Of a DNA stretch of 64,000 bases, positions 1-8,485 are shown in pieces (the stretch's first letter is position 1; each line of letters begins with the position of its first letter). Under the pieces are notes generated by a model that was not told where the DNA came from, did not search any database, and saw nothing but the letters and a program-made list of their open reading frames with translations. This DNA comes from Moraxellaceae bacterium (GTDB lineage Bacteria > Pseudomonadota > Gammaproteobacteria > Pseudomonadales > Moraxellaceae): NCBI GenBank assembly GCA_030680295.1, contig JAUXVU010000023.1:558001-622000 (forward strand), read 5' to 3'. The position numbers were made by a program, and so were the translations under genes.

Positions 1-1002
1 TTATTTATCGAGATAAGCTGGCAGCTGAGCTGTTTGCGGAACAGGAGTCTGAGCATAGTCATAACCGAACTGAACTTCCAGTCTCAAGGTAATAGACGCC
101 TCGTTCTTCCAGTTAAGCTCTCGCTGCTGCGTTAGCCGTGGCTCAACCTCATAAAACAACCAGTCACGCATAAAGCGTTGCCGATAACGCATCCATACAA
201 AACGCGACTCTTCTTGCCATTTAGGTTTAGACACACCCTCCTGCCCCACACCCGCTGACCATGCGCCATGGCTTTTTAATGAGTGTGCATAAAGCACACC
301 ACGACCCCACAAAAGACCCCGATCAAACTCCTCTTGCTGGTAGTCAACGTTATGGTAAGCCATGCCCACACCCTGTTCTGAAAAAGCATGAGAATAATCA
401 ATCTGATTAATCGCACGTACTTTTTCTTTCACACCGTAACGCAGCGTTTGGCTGACTCGGATTTGATCATCGGCCGATAGCGCCCACGACTGCCGATAGC
501 GTATTCGTGCAAATACATCAGGCCCTGAGCGCACACCAAGGTCTGCATCTAGCCTGAAACGCTCTAAGGACTTAAGTAAATAACGCAGTGATAAAGCCGA
601 GTCATTTTCATTGCTTAATTGACGCACTGAGTCAGATTCAGGGCGCTCATCTTCAAATATCAGCGAAAGTCGGCGGTTAAGCTTAGGCAGCGCCAATTTG
701 GCACGCAGCCTGATGGCGGCAGTGACGTCGCCCTGATCTGTTACGCGAAAGTCGGTTATGGCGCGCAAATAGGCTTTAGCAACTTCATCATGTGCCGGAT
801 CACCAAACCAGTCATCCAACCAACGCACCGTGGACTGCGTTCGACTATCAACTAAGCAATGTGGGTAGTCTGCCCAACCCATAAAGTCGCCCGACTTGTC
901 GCGCTGCAGGCAAGACTCTGTAGCAGAGTTGGCATAAAGAGGTTGAGCTACTAGGGCAGCACAGCTAAAAATAGCTACGCAGAATAACTGCTGACGAATC
1001 AT
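1..1002 (-). CDS. Uncharacterised exported, probably outer-membrane protein
   Basis: I do not recognise a named family. The 333-residue product starts with a signal peptide (positive MIRQQ, hydrophobic core, probable cleavage after ALVAQPLYANS near residue 26). The mature part is rich in alternating polar and aromatic residues. Its C-terminal half (YRQSWAL, LRYGVKEK, YEVEPRLTQQ, RLEVQFGYDY) looks like amphipathic beta strands, so a small beta barrel or outer-membrane-associated protein is inferred. The gene is complete: the stop codon is the first three bases of the window and the ATG has a good ribosome-binding site (AAGGAGAG) upstream. It is transcribed on the same strand as the acyl-CoA dehydrogenases but lies beyond their terminator, so it probably has its own promoter in the 120-base gap. 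Two cysteines near the mature N terminus (C30, C49) could form a disulfide. Confidence 0.6.
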   Translation of the reverse strand: MIRQQLFCVAIFSCAALVAQPLYANSATESCLQRDKSGDFMGWADYPHCLVDSRTQSTVRWLDDWFGDPAHDEVAKAYLRAITDFRVTDQGDVTAAIRLRAKLALPKLNRRLSLIFEDERPESDSVRQLSNENDSALSLRYLLKSLERFRLDADLGVRSGPDVFARIRYRQSWALSADDQIRVSQTLRYGVKEKVRAINQIDYSHAFSEQGVGMAYHNVDYQQEEFDRGLLWGRGVLYAHSLKSHGAWSAGVGQEGVSKPKWQEESRFVWMRYRQRFMRDWLFYEVEPRLTQQRELNWKNEASITLRLEVQFGYDYAQTPVPQTAQLPAYLDK

Positions 1003-1080
1003 CAGTGCTCTCCTTGTAGAGCCTGTGTCCTATCAATCTCGCATAATTAATTGTAAATGACTAGTGTCAATAAGCGGGCA

Positions 1081-1110
1081 AAAAAAAGCCCCGACAAGCG
1101 GGGCTTTCTT
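1081..1110 (-). terminator. Rho-independent terminator after the acyl-CoA dehydrogenase genes
   Basis: A perfect 9-bp stem (AAAGCCCCG / CGGGGCTTT, 1085-1107) with a 5-base loop is followed on the minus strand by a run of T (1087-1081). It lies 16 bases past the stop of the acyl-CoA dehydrogenase ending at 1126. Confidence 0.85.
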
Positions 1111-1125
1111 AATAGGATCAATGCA

Positions 1126-2904
1126 TTAGAAGCTTGCTGGTTGCAGCTCCATTAGCACATCAGAACCTGCATTGATGGAATCAACACGACTATATAACTG
1201 CGGCAACATACGGCTAAAGAAGAAGCGAGCAACCACTAACTTGTCCTGATAAAAACCGTCGTTTTTATCAACACTAGCCTGCGCCATCATCAACCACATG
1301 TGAGCATAGGTCAGCAGACCAAAGGCATGTAAAAAGTCGACTGCAGCGGCATTTACTTCATCGGCATTGCGGGCAGCCGCATCAGTAATCCAAGCAGTGA
1401 CTTCAGCAATACGCTCGACGGCATCGGCAGTGGCTTTGGCAAACGTCGCCAGCTCTGGTGTTGATTGTGTTTGTGCAATAAGCGCACGAACTTCATCAAG
1501 GTACTCATAAACATAAGCACCACGATTACGCACCAGCTTACGACCAACCAAGTCCATGGCCTGAACACCGTTGGTGCCTTCGTAGATTTGCGCAATGCGG
1601 GTGTCACGTACTAACTGCTCCATACCCCATTCGCGGATAAAGCCATGACCACCAAACACTTGCTGCGCTTCCACACAGGCTTCAAACGCTTTATCCGTCA
1701 AGAACGCTTTTGCTACCGGTGTCATCAAGGCAACACGATCAGCAGCAGCGGCTTTTTCCGCCTCGTCTTCACTGTACTTTGCCAAATCCAAGTACTTAGA
1801 CACATACATAGCAAAACAGCGGCCTGCTTCATTGTGCGCACGCACATTAAGCAACATACGACGCACGTCAGGGTGAACCAAAATGCTGTCAGCGGCTTTT
1901 TCTGGTTGTTTAGCGCCAGTACCCGAACGACCTTGCATACGGTCTTTAGCGTATTGAGCAGCATTTTGATAAGCCACTTCAGATGCGCCAATACCTTGCA
2001 GACCCATTGATAAACGCTCGTAGTTCATCATCACAAACATGGCCGCCAAACCTTGGTTGATTTCACCCACCAACCAACCTTTAGCACCATCAAAGTTCAT
2101 CACACAGGTAGCGGATGCCTTGATGCCCATTTTGTGTTCGATATTACCGGCTGATACCGGGTTACGCTCACCAACAGAACCATCTTCATTAACCAAAAAC
2201 TTAGGCACTAAGAATAAGGAAATGCCTTTTGATCCGGCTGGCGCATCCGGCAGCTTCGCCAACACCAAATGCACAATATTGCTGGCTAGATCATGCTCAC
2301 CACCGGTGATAAAAATCTTGGTGCCAGTAATGCTGTAGCTGCCATCGGCCTCTGGCACTGCCTTAGTTTTGATAATGCCTAAGTCTGTGCCTGCATGTGG
2401 TTCAGTTAGGCACATGGTGCCTGACCATTCACCGGAATAAATCTTTGGCAGATAACGCTCATTAAGCTCATCACCGGCGTGATGTGCCATGGCCAACGCA
2501 GCACCAATACCCAACAATGGATACAGCGCAAACGATGGATTGGCGGCAAACAGAATCTCTTCAGTCATCACCGTGACCATCTTAGGCATGCCAGCGCCAC
2601 CCCAACGTGGGTCTGCACCTAAGCCAATCCAACCACCATCACCGTACTCACGAAAAGCTTCTTTAAAACCTTTTGGTGTCGTGACTTCACCGGCATTAAA
2701 TTGAGCACCTTCTTCATCACCCGAACGATTCAAGGGAAAAATCAGGTTTTCATTGATTTTGGCGGCCTCTTCCAAGATGGCATCAACCACATCACGGCTG
2801 ACATGCTCAGACAGCGCAGGCAAACGCGCCCACAGTTGTTCGGCTTGAAAAACATCATCAAGTACAAAACGCATATCACGCAACGGCGCTTTAAACACTG
2901 GCAT
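1126..2904 (-). CDS. Acyl-CoA dehydrogenase (~600-residue FadE-like class)
   Basis: Flavin-dependent enzyme that oxidises acyl-CoA to trans-2-enoyl-CoA, the first step of beta-oxidation. The order is N-terminal helical domain, middle beta domain (MCLTEPHAGTDLG, ITGTKIFITGGEHD, about residues 160-205), C-terminal helical domain (QQVFGGHGFIREWGMEQ), and an extra C-terminal helical extension seen in the 590-600-residue class (such as Pseudomonas PA0506/PA0508) but not in the 380-residue enzymes. The catalytic base is Glu442 in the IYEGT motif. It is the second gene of a pair: a close paralogue lies upstream on the same strand, 67 bases away, with a hairpin in the gap. The ATG has a good AGGGAG ribosome-binding site. 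Chain-length preference cannot be read from the sequence. Confidence 0.93.
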   Translation of the reverse strand: MPVFKAPLRDMRFVLDDVFQAEQLWARLPALSEHVSRDVVDAILEEAAKINENLIFPLNRSGDEEGAQFNAGEVTTPKGFKEAFREYGDGGWIGLGADPRWGGAGMPKMVTVMTEEILFAANPSFALYPLLGIGAALAMAHHAGDELNERYLPKIYSGEWSGTMCLTEPHAGTDLGIIKTKAVPEADGSYSITGTKIFITGGEHDLASNIVHLVLAKLPDAPAGSKGISLFLVPKFLVNEDGSVGERNPVSAGNIEHKMGIKASATCVMNFDGAKGWLVGEINQGLAAMFVMMNYERLSMGLQGIGASEVAYQNAAQYAKDRMQGRSGTGAKQPEKAADSILVHPDVRRMLLNVRAHNEAGRCFAMYVSKYLDLAKYSEDEAEKAAAADRVALMTPVAKAFLTDKAFEACVEAQQVFGGHGFIREWGMEQLVRDTRIAQIYEGTNGVQAMDLVGRKLVRNRGAYVYEYLDEVRALIAQTQSTPELATFAKATADAVERIAEVTAWITDAAARNADEVNAAAVDFLHAFGLLTYAHMWLMMAQASVDKNDGFYQDKLVVARFFFSRMLPQLYSRVDSINAGSDVLMELQPASF

Positions 2905-2927
2905 GGAATACTCCCTACAGGCAAAGA

Positions 2928-2948
2928 GAAGCCCGCAAAGCGGGCTTC
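2928..2948 (-). terminator. Hairpin between the two acyl-CoA dehydrogenase genes (attenuator or RNA-end signal)
   Basis: Perfect 9-bp stem GAAGCCCGC / GCGGGCTTC with a 3-base loop, ending 24 bases before the start codon of the downstream gene. It lacks a clear T run (CTCTTTG follows on the minus strand), so complete termination is unlikely. Partial termination or protection of the upstream mRNA end is more plausible. Confidence 0.5.
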
Positions 2949-2971
2949 TTGGTACATCATTAAAGCATTAC

Positions 2972-4777
2972 TTAGAAAGCAAATGCTTCACTGTCTAAGT
3001 CCATCAACACATCCACACCGCCTTCAATGATTTCGGCATGTGCTTTAGTGCGTGGCAGTAGTTTTTTGAAGTAGAACTGGGCTGTTTTGACTTTAGCTTG
3101 GTAGAACGCTGCATCGCCTTCACCTGCCGCAATCTTGTCTTGAGCCACTTTCGCCATCCACGCCCACAAGTAAGCAAATACGGCATAACCGGAGTACATC
3201 ATGTAGTCCACTGCGGCTGCACCTGCTTCGTTCGGATTTTGCATGGCTTTCATGCCAATCTTCATGGTCAGATCGCCCCACTCTTTGTTGATGGCGGCTA
3301 ATGGTGCAATGAATTGCGCCATATCAGCATTGTCTTTGTTGGCTTCACAAAACTTATGCACGATCTTGGTGTAGTTACGCAGCATGGCACCTTGAGTTTG
3401 CAGAACTTTACGACCCAACAAGTCCAAAGCTTGGATCTGTGTCGTGCCTTCGTACAGCAATGCAATTCGGGTATCACGAACGATTTGCTCCATGCCCCAC
3501 TCACGGATAAAGCCATGACCACCATAAACTTGAACGCCGTGGTTGGCCGCTTCGTAACCTGTTTCAGTCAGGAAGGCTTTACCAATTGGCGTTAAGAATG
3601 ACAATAAATCATCAGCGGCTTTCTTAGCTTCTTCATCTGCAACACCACCTTCGATGATGTCAGTTTGTGTCGACATCCAGTAGCACAGCAAACGACCAGC
3701 TTCAGCAAACGCTTTCTGAGTTAACAACAATTGACGAACAGCAGGATGCACAATAATTGGATCCGCTTCTTTTTCAGGCGCTGCAGGGCCAGTTAAAGCA
3801 CGCATAGCCAAACGATCACGAGCATATTCCAAAGCACCTTGGAATGAACCTTCAGCAGCACACAGACCTTGAACTGCAGTGCCGATACGCGCGGTATTCA
3901 TGAAGGTGAACATGCAGTTCAAGCCACGGTTTGGTGGGCCGATCAAATAACCTTTGGCACTGTCAAAGTTAATCACACAAGTAGCCGATGCTTTGATACC
4001 CATTTTGTGTTCAATCGAACCACAGGCAACCGTATTACGCTCACCTACACCACCATCAGCTGTTGGCATGTACTTAGGCACAATAAACAAAGAAATACCT
4101 TTAGTGCCTTTTGGCGCGTCTGGCAGGCGGGCCAGAACGATGTGAACAATGTTCTCCGTCAGATCATGCTCACCGGCAGAGATGAAGATTTTGGTGCCAG
4201 TAATGGCATATGAGCCATCAGCATTTGGCTCCGCCTTGGTGCGGATAATGCCTAAGTCAGAACCAGCGTGCGACTCAGTCAAACACATAGTGCCAGACCA
4301 AGTGCCTTCATTAAGCTTGGTCAAATAAGTTTCTTTTTGATCGGTTGTGCCATGGTTTTCGATAGTACGAATAGCACCATGGGACAGACCCGGGTACATA
4401 CCAAAAGACCAGTTTGCGGTACCCATCATTTCACTGAAAGCAATACCAACAGTGGGTGGCAAGCCTTGACCACCATGCTCTGGGTCAGCAGCCAAGGAAG
4501 CAAAACCTAATTCTACAAATTTAGCGTAGGCTTCTTTAAAACCTTTTGGTGTTGTCACAACACCATTATCAAACTGACAACCTTCTTCATCACCGGAGCG
4601 GTTGATTGGCGCTAATTCGCCTTCACAAAACTGCGCGCCAGCTTCGACAATACTGTCAATTAAGTCACGGTTGGTATCTTGGAATTTAGGCAACTGTTGA
4701 TACAGTGACTCCAAGCCCAACATGTCGTGCATGACAAAATGCATATCGCGTAGTGGAGCTTTGTATTGAAATGCCAT
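2972..4777 (-). CDS. Acyl-CoA dehydrogenase (~600-residue FadE-like class), first of the pair
   Basis: Same family and layout as the neighbouring gene: both begin with a KAPLRDM(R/H)FV motif and share MCLTE(P/S)HAG(T/S)DLGI, SAGEHD and GGHGFIREWGMEQIVRDTRIALLYEGT. The catalytic base is Glu443 in LLYEGT. At 601 residues it has the long C-terminal extension of this class. It is the promoter-proximal gene of the pair. The ATG is preceded by AGAGGTC and by a 204-base intergenic region with an inverted repeat (4827-4865). The two paralogues probably arose by tandem duplication and may differ in chain-length preference, as inferred from two-enzyme arrangements in Pseudomonas. Confidence 0.93.
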   Translation of the reverse strand: MAFQYKAPLRDMHFVMHDMLGLESLYQQLPKFQDTNRDLIDSIVEAGAQFCEGELAPINRSGDEEGCQFDNGVVTTPKGFKEAYAKFVELGFASLAADPEHGGQGLPPTVGIAFSEMMGTANWSFGMYPGLSHGAIRTIENHGTTDQKETYLTKLNEGTWSGTMCLTESHAGSDLGIIRTKAEPNADGSYAITGTKIFISAGEHDLTENIVHIVLARLPDAPKGTKGISLFIVPKYMPTADGGVGERNTVACGSIEHKMGIKASATCVINFDSAKGYLIGPPNRGLNCMFTFMNTARIGTAVQGLCAAEGSFQGALEYARDRLAMRALTGPAAPEKEADPIIVHPAVRQLLLTQKAFAEAGRLLCYWMSTQTDIIEGGVADEEAKKAADDLLSFLTPIGKAFLTETGYEAANHGVQVYGGHGFIREWGMEQIVRDTRIALLYEGTTQIQALDLLGRKVLQTQGAMLRNYTKIVHKFCEANKDNADMAQFIAPLAAINKEWGDLTMKIGMKAMQNPNEAGAAAVDYMMYSGYAVFAYLWAWMAKVAQDKIAAGEGDAAFYQAKVKTAQFYFKKLLPRTKAHAEIIEGGVDVLMDLDSEAFAF

Positions 4778-4826
4778 AATAAAGACCTCTAAAAGCGGGC
4801 GGCGGCCCTGTCATCTGGTTATTCCA

Positions 4827-4865
4827 TGCTAAACGCCAATCAAATAATGGCGAAAAAGTTTAGCA
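4827..4865 (-). promoter_or_regulatory. Nested inverted repeat in the promoter region of the acyl-CoA dehydrogenase pair
   Basis: Outer arms TGCTAAAC (4827-4834) and GTTTAGCA (4858-4865) are perfect complements. Inside them CGCCA (4834-4838) pairs with TGGCG (4848-4852). On the minus strand a good -35-like hexamer TTGACG (4890-4885) lies 17-18 bases upstream of the right arm, so the repeat overlaps or follows the probable -10 region. A repressor operator or a leader hairpin are both possible. The regulator is unknown. Confidence 0.4.
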
Positions 4866-4902
4866 AGTGTAATGAATAATGAAGCGTCAACACAGACACA
4901 AA

Positions 4903-4920
4903 CGTGACTGATCATTCACG
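4903..4920 (-). terminator. Weak hairpin downstream of bioD
   Basis: CGTGA (4903-4907) and TCACG (4916-4920) form a short stem 62 bases beyond the bioD stop. The flanking A/T runs make it terminator-like, but on the minus strand only TTTG follows, so its strength is doubtful. The rest of the 4778-4981 gap holds only the acyl-CoA dehydrogenase promoter region. Confidence 0.25.
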
Positions 4921-4981
4921 CTTTTTATTTTCAATGAAAGACTAGCACTTGCTGGGTGTCTACCAAAGGTACAAAGCCGCA

Positions 4982-5680
4982 TCAAGCGGGTGTTGCCTTT
5001 AACAAAGCTAGAACAGCTTGTTCCGCTTGTTGCTGCACATTAGCCGCGTCTTGATCAGACTCAAAGGGAAACACAGCAAGACAAGGTGCTGGCAACCAAT
5101 GTTTCAGTGTGCTCAAGTTTTCCTGCTCATAAGCCATTGTTTGTTGTGCGCCATTCGCCACCCATCCGGCCAGTATCAAACCATCTTTTAAAATAGCCTC
5201 AGCTGACAGCAAGGCCGCATTCAAACAGCCTAAACGTAAATTAATCACCAAGATCACTGGCAGGTTTAACTGCTTGGGTAATGCCGACATAAACTCACGC
5301 GAATTAAGCGGCACACGCCAACCGCCAGCACCTTCAACCAAAGCAAACTCAGGTCGGTGACTTAAGCTGCCGCGCAGCAAGCCCACTAAACGCTGCACAT
5401 TGAGTTGACGGGATTCGATGGCCGCCGCGATATGTGGTGCACAAGCTGCCTGTAGAGCAATCGGATTAACCTCGTCATAACTCAGCTTAATACTGCTAGC
5501 GACCATCAGGCTCAGAGCATCCGCATTACGCAAACCATCGGCGCTCGGCTCACAGCCGGCAGCAACCGGCTTTAGACCAAGACTGCGATAACCTAAACGT
5601 GTTGCCGCCGCCAGCATGGCTGACGCCACATAAGTTTTACCAACATCGGTATCTGTACCGGTTATAAAAAAAGTAGTCAT
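4982..5680 (-). CDS. bioD: Dethiobiotin synthetase
   Basis: Catalyses ATP- and CO2-dependent ring closure of 7,8-diaminononanoate to dethiobiotin, the penultimate step of biotin synthesis. The 232-residue product opens with MTTFFITGTDTDVGKT, the family's P-loop (GTDTDVGKT), and carries LVEGAGGWRVPL near residue 110, the second nucleotide/substrate motif. The frame stays open 123 bases further upstream, but that would overlap bioC deeply; the ATG at 5680 fits the family N terminus and lies 4 bases after the bioC stop. It is the last gene of bioB-F-H-C-D. bioA, needed for the preceding step, is not in this window. Confidence 0.95.
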   Translation of the reverse strand: MTTFFITGTDTDVGKTYVASAMLAAATRLGYRSLGLKPVAAGCEPSADGLRNADALSLMVASSIKLSYDEVNPIALQAACAPHIAAAIESRQLNVQRLVGLLRGSLSHRPEFALVEGAGGWRVPLNSREFMSALPKQLNLPVILVINLRLGCLNAALLSAEAILKDGLILAGWVANGAQQTMAYEQENLSTLKHWLPAPCLAVFPFESDQDAANVQQQAEQAVLALLKATPA

Positions 5681-5684
5681 GAAT

Positions 5685-6497
5685 CTAACCCGAGTGATGA
5701 AGACGTAGCAGGCACTGCCAAACGTCATAACGCAGCGCAATGCCTTGGGCCTGACGCTCTTGTTCAAGGCGCGCTTTAAGCGCTCGCAGATACGTTGCGC
5801 CACGTAAATTATTGCTAGCGTTGGCGCGCGCGGTCACGCCCATACTGCGCACTGCCATCAGCCATGCGTCTGCATCGGGAAAATAATCAACATACTGCAA
5901 TTGCTGCTGTAACTCGATGCTAAAACCAGCTGCCCCAGCTGCTGCCTGCCAACACGCTAATGCTTGCAGAGGCTCCCCTTGCTGCGCCTCTGCCAGACGT
6001 CCTGGCAAACTGCCCAACACAGGGATGGCTAAAATCGCCAAGCCATCAGACTGCAGTACACGCGCCAATTCGTCCATCGCCGCTTGCGGCTGCAAACTCC
6101 AGTGCAGGGCGAAGTTACTCATCACCACCTGCAGACTATTACCGCGAATAGGCAGCGCCAAAGCATCAGCACAAAGACGTGAAATATTGTCACGCTGCAG
6201 TCCAGCGCTGGCCAACATAGCCGAACTAATATCAATCGCTAAATGAGAAGTTATGGACGGATTTTGCTGCTCAACTAAGGCCTGTAATAAATAACCGGTG
6301 CCGCAGCCAATATCAGCCAAGCATGATTGCGGCGGCAACGACTGCTGCGCCAATAGTGTCAACAGGTCGTCTGCACTGCGATGCTGAGCCTGAGCCAAGT
6401 CATGGTACTGGCCCGCCGCGCGATCAAAGCGTTGCCGCAGCTGTCGCTGCCAGCGCAGGTTGATAAACACTGATTTAATGTGCGCTGACGAAGTCAT
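5685..6497 (-). CDS. bioC: Malonyl-ACP O-methyltransferase
   Basis: SAM-dependent methyltransferase that methylates malonyl-ACP, disguising it so the fatty acid pathway can build the pimeloyl chain. The class I signature is LADIGCGTGYLL (about residues 59-70), followed by LAIDISSAML and LCADALALPI, and MSNFALHWS, which is typical of BioC. I chose the ATG at 6497 (MTSSAHIKS), which overlaps the end of bioH by 23 bases and has AGG 8-9 bases upstream; an ATG at 6518 would overlap bioH further and has no better ribosome-binding site. It sits between bioH and bioD as in Pseudomonas-type operons. Confidence 0.94.
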   Translation of the reverse strand: MTSSAHIKSVFINLRWQRQLRQRFDRAAGQYHDLAQAQHRSADDLLTLLAQQSLPPQSCLADIGCGTGYLLQALVEQQNPSITSHLAIDISSAMLASAGLQRDNISRLCADALALPIRGNSLQVVMSNFALHWSLQPQAAMDELARVLQSDGLAILAIPVLGSLPGRLAEAQQGEPLQALACWQAAAGAAGFSIELQQQLQYVDYFPDADAWLMAVRSMGVTARANASNNLRGATYLRALKARLEQERQAQGIALRYDVWQCLLRLHHSG

Positions 6498-7275
6498 TAA
6501 ATGCCTGCAAAAACACATCGGGCTGCGCTAAAAATGGCGCATGCCCACTCCCCTCAATAACGGCCAGTTGCACCTTGGGCTGCAACTGCTTGATAGCATC
6601 ACCTGCGGACACCGGTACTAAATAATCGCGCTCACCTAGCATTAACTGACAAGGCACGCTCAGTTGCTGCCAGGCCAAACGCTGATCGATATCACTCAAT
6701 ATTTGCAGCCCTGCCCGCAAGGCTTCAGGCGCCGGCAGTCCCTGCATATATAAAATATCCTGCAAAAACCGAATGTCTTCACGCATGCGATCCGAACCAC
6801 GACATTGCAACGATAAAAAACGAATCAGGGTGCCATCGCGCTCTTCATCATAGTTATCACGAAACTGGGCAAACACCGTTTCTGGCATAGCCTGTGACCA
6901 GTCTGGCTTTTGCACAAAACACGCATTTACTGCAATTAACGACAGCGCTGTGACACGCTCGGGATAACGCTGGGCAACGGCGAGTGCCACATGTGCACCC
7001 AACGACCAGGCTAACCAAGTCGCCTTTTTCGGCGCCACACTCAGTACTTGCTCCACCAGAAAATCCAGATCATAAAGGCCCTTTGGCAGCGGGCTACGGC
7101 CCATGCCGGGCAAGTCAATCACGGTCACCTGAAAGTGTTGCAACAGGGCTGGCACCACCGGGTCCCAGACCACTGAATGCAGGCCCCAACCATGCAGCAG
7201 GACTAACTCTGGCGCTTGTGTACCGGCAGCGCCGGTACAGGCATAGGTGTCGTAATACAGGGTTAATCCAGACAT
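6475..7275 (-). CDS. bioH: Pimeloyl-ACP methyl ester esterase
   Basis: Alpha/beta hydrolase that removes the methyl group from pimeloyl-ACP methyl ester and so ends chain building in early biotin synthesis. The 266-residue product has the oxyanion region LLHGWGLHS near residue 27. The nucleophile is Ser91 in AWSLGAH, with Asp217 in GERDYLVP and His245 in GSGHAPF completing the triad, at the spacing of E. coli BioH (82/207/235). It begins 3 bases after the bioF stop and overlaps the start of bioC, consistent with translational coupling. Confidence 0.95.
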   Translation of the reverse strand: MSGLTLYYDTYACTGAAGTQAPELVLLHGWGLHSVVWDPVVPALLQHFQVTVIDLPGMGRSPLPKGLYDLDFLVEQVLSVAPKKATWLAWSLGAHVALAVAQRYPERVTALSLIAVNACFVQKPDWSQAMPETVFAQFRDNYDEERDGTLIRFLSLQCRGSDRMREDIRFLQDILYMQGLPAPEALRAGLQILSDIDQRLAWQQLSVPCQLMLGERDYLVPVSAGDAIKQLQPKVQLAVIEGSGHAPFLAQPDVFLQAFNDFVSAH

Positions 7276-7278
7276 TAT

Positions 7279-8478
7279 CTACTCATGATTAAAATGCTTT
7301 GCCATGCCTGCCATGGCCGCCAACAACTCACTTACCGCCTGAGGGTCATGCCCAGCCGACAAGGTGATACGTAATCTTGCCGTGCCTAATGGCACCGTTG
7401 GTGGACGAATAGCGCTCACCAAAAAACCACGCTGACGCAGTGCATGTGCCAAGTCCAAAGCACGTTGTGCTGAACCCACCAACACCGGCTGTATCGGCGT
7501 TGAACTGGGCAGTAATGACCAGCCCTGCTGCTGCAAGCCCTGTCGTAACATCTTGATTAGCTCGGTTAGACGCTGACGCCGCCAATCATCGCCCTGCACT
7601 AACTGTAATGACTTACGCATGGTCGCCGCCCATGCCGGCGGCAAAGCAGTGGTGTAAATGGCAGGTCTGGCAAGCTGCTGAATCATGTCAATCAGGTCTT
7701 TAGGCCCTGCCACAAAAGCACCATATCCACCAAATGCTTTACCCAATGTGCCTATGCGAAGTGCCACCGCATCCGAGTCTAAACCTGCGACAGACACACT
7801 GCCCCGACCCGCATCACCGATGACTCCAAATGCATGCGCCTCATCTAGCAGCAACAAAGCATCGTGTTGTGCCGCTAAGCGCTGCAACTGCGCAACCGGC
7901 GCTATATCGCCATCCATACTGAACACGCCGTCACTGGCAATCAACGTGCGGCGCGCAGTGTTGGCGACTAATCGACGCGCTAGATCAGCACAGTCATTGT
8001 GGATATAACGTTGTTGCCGGGCGCCACTGGCCAAACCACCATCTAACAAAGAAGCATGATTTAAACGGTCTTGAAATACCGCATCACCTTTGCCCAACAA
8101 GGCGGTAAGGACACCCATATTGGCCATATAACCGCTGCCAAATAACAGCACCGACTCAACACCCAACCAGTCAGCCAATTCTTCTTGCAGCGCTTGATGC
8201 TCTCGATGATGGCCACACACCAATGTCGCCGAGCCAGCGCCCACACCATGTTGCGCTAGCGCTTGCTGGGCATACGTTTTTAACTCGTCGTCATTGGCCA
8301 AACCCAGGTAATCATTGCTACAAAAATTATGCAGCCATTGGTCCTGCAATAAAACGCGCGTTGATTGCGCCGAATCCAAAGGCTGCTTTTCCCGCCACAG
8401 GCTTTGCGTTACACGCTGGGCCTTTTCATCCGCCAACCAACTAGCCCATGACAGCGGTACTGCACTCGCGGCAGGCAT
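7279..8478 (-). CDS. bioF: 8-amino-7-oxononanoate synthase
   Basis: PLP-dependent enzyme joining pimeloyl-ACP (or -CoA) to alanine to make 8-amino-7-oxononanoate. With the ATG at 8478 the product has 399 residues, close to the family's ~385. Motifs include NDYLGLAN, GHHREHQALE-like substrate residues, LLLLDEAHAFGV (the Asp holding the PLP ring nitrogen) and the Schiff-base Lys247 in GTLGKAFGGYG. The frame runs 84 bases further upstream into bioB, but the start at 8478 leaves a 7-base gap after the bioB stop and fits the family. No clear ribosome-binding site precedes it, so translation may depend on coupling to bioB. Confidence 0.94.
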   Translation of the reverse strand: MPAASAVPLSWASWLADEKAQRVTQSLWREKQPLDSAQSTRVLLQDQWLHNFCSNDYLGLANDDELKTYAQQALAQHGVGAGSATLVCGHHREHQALQEELADWLGVESVLLFGSGYMANMGVLTALLGKGDAVFQDRLNHASLLDGGLASGARQQRYIHNDCADLARRLVANTARRTLIASDGVFSMDGDIAPVAQLQRLAAQHDALLLLDEAHAFGVIGDAGRGSVSVAGLDSDAVALRIGTLGKAFGGYGAFVAGPKDLIDMIQQLARPAIYTTALPPAWAATMRKSLQLVQGDDWRRQRLTELIKMLRQGLQQQGWSLLPSSTPIQPVLVGSAQRALDLAHALRQRGFLVSAIRPPTVPLGTARLRITLSAGHDPQAVSELLAAMAGMAKHFNHE

Positions 8479-8485
8479 CAAGGTA

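Noticed and set aside
1645-2010. Plus-strand 121-codon open frame opposite the acyl-CoA dehydrogenase
   Set aside because: It is antisense to a well-matched enzyme gene, has no ribosome-binding site and no recognisable protein features.
4903-4930. Hairpin followed by a T-rich run as a strong plus-strand terminator
   Set aside because: No plus-strand gene lies upstream that it could terminate, and the stem is only 5 bp; it is kept only as a weak bioD end signal.
5681-5803. Longer N terminus for bioD
   Set aside because: It would overlap bioC by more than 100 bases, and the family N terminus starts at the ATG at 5680.
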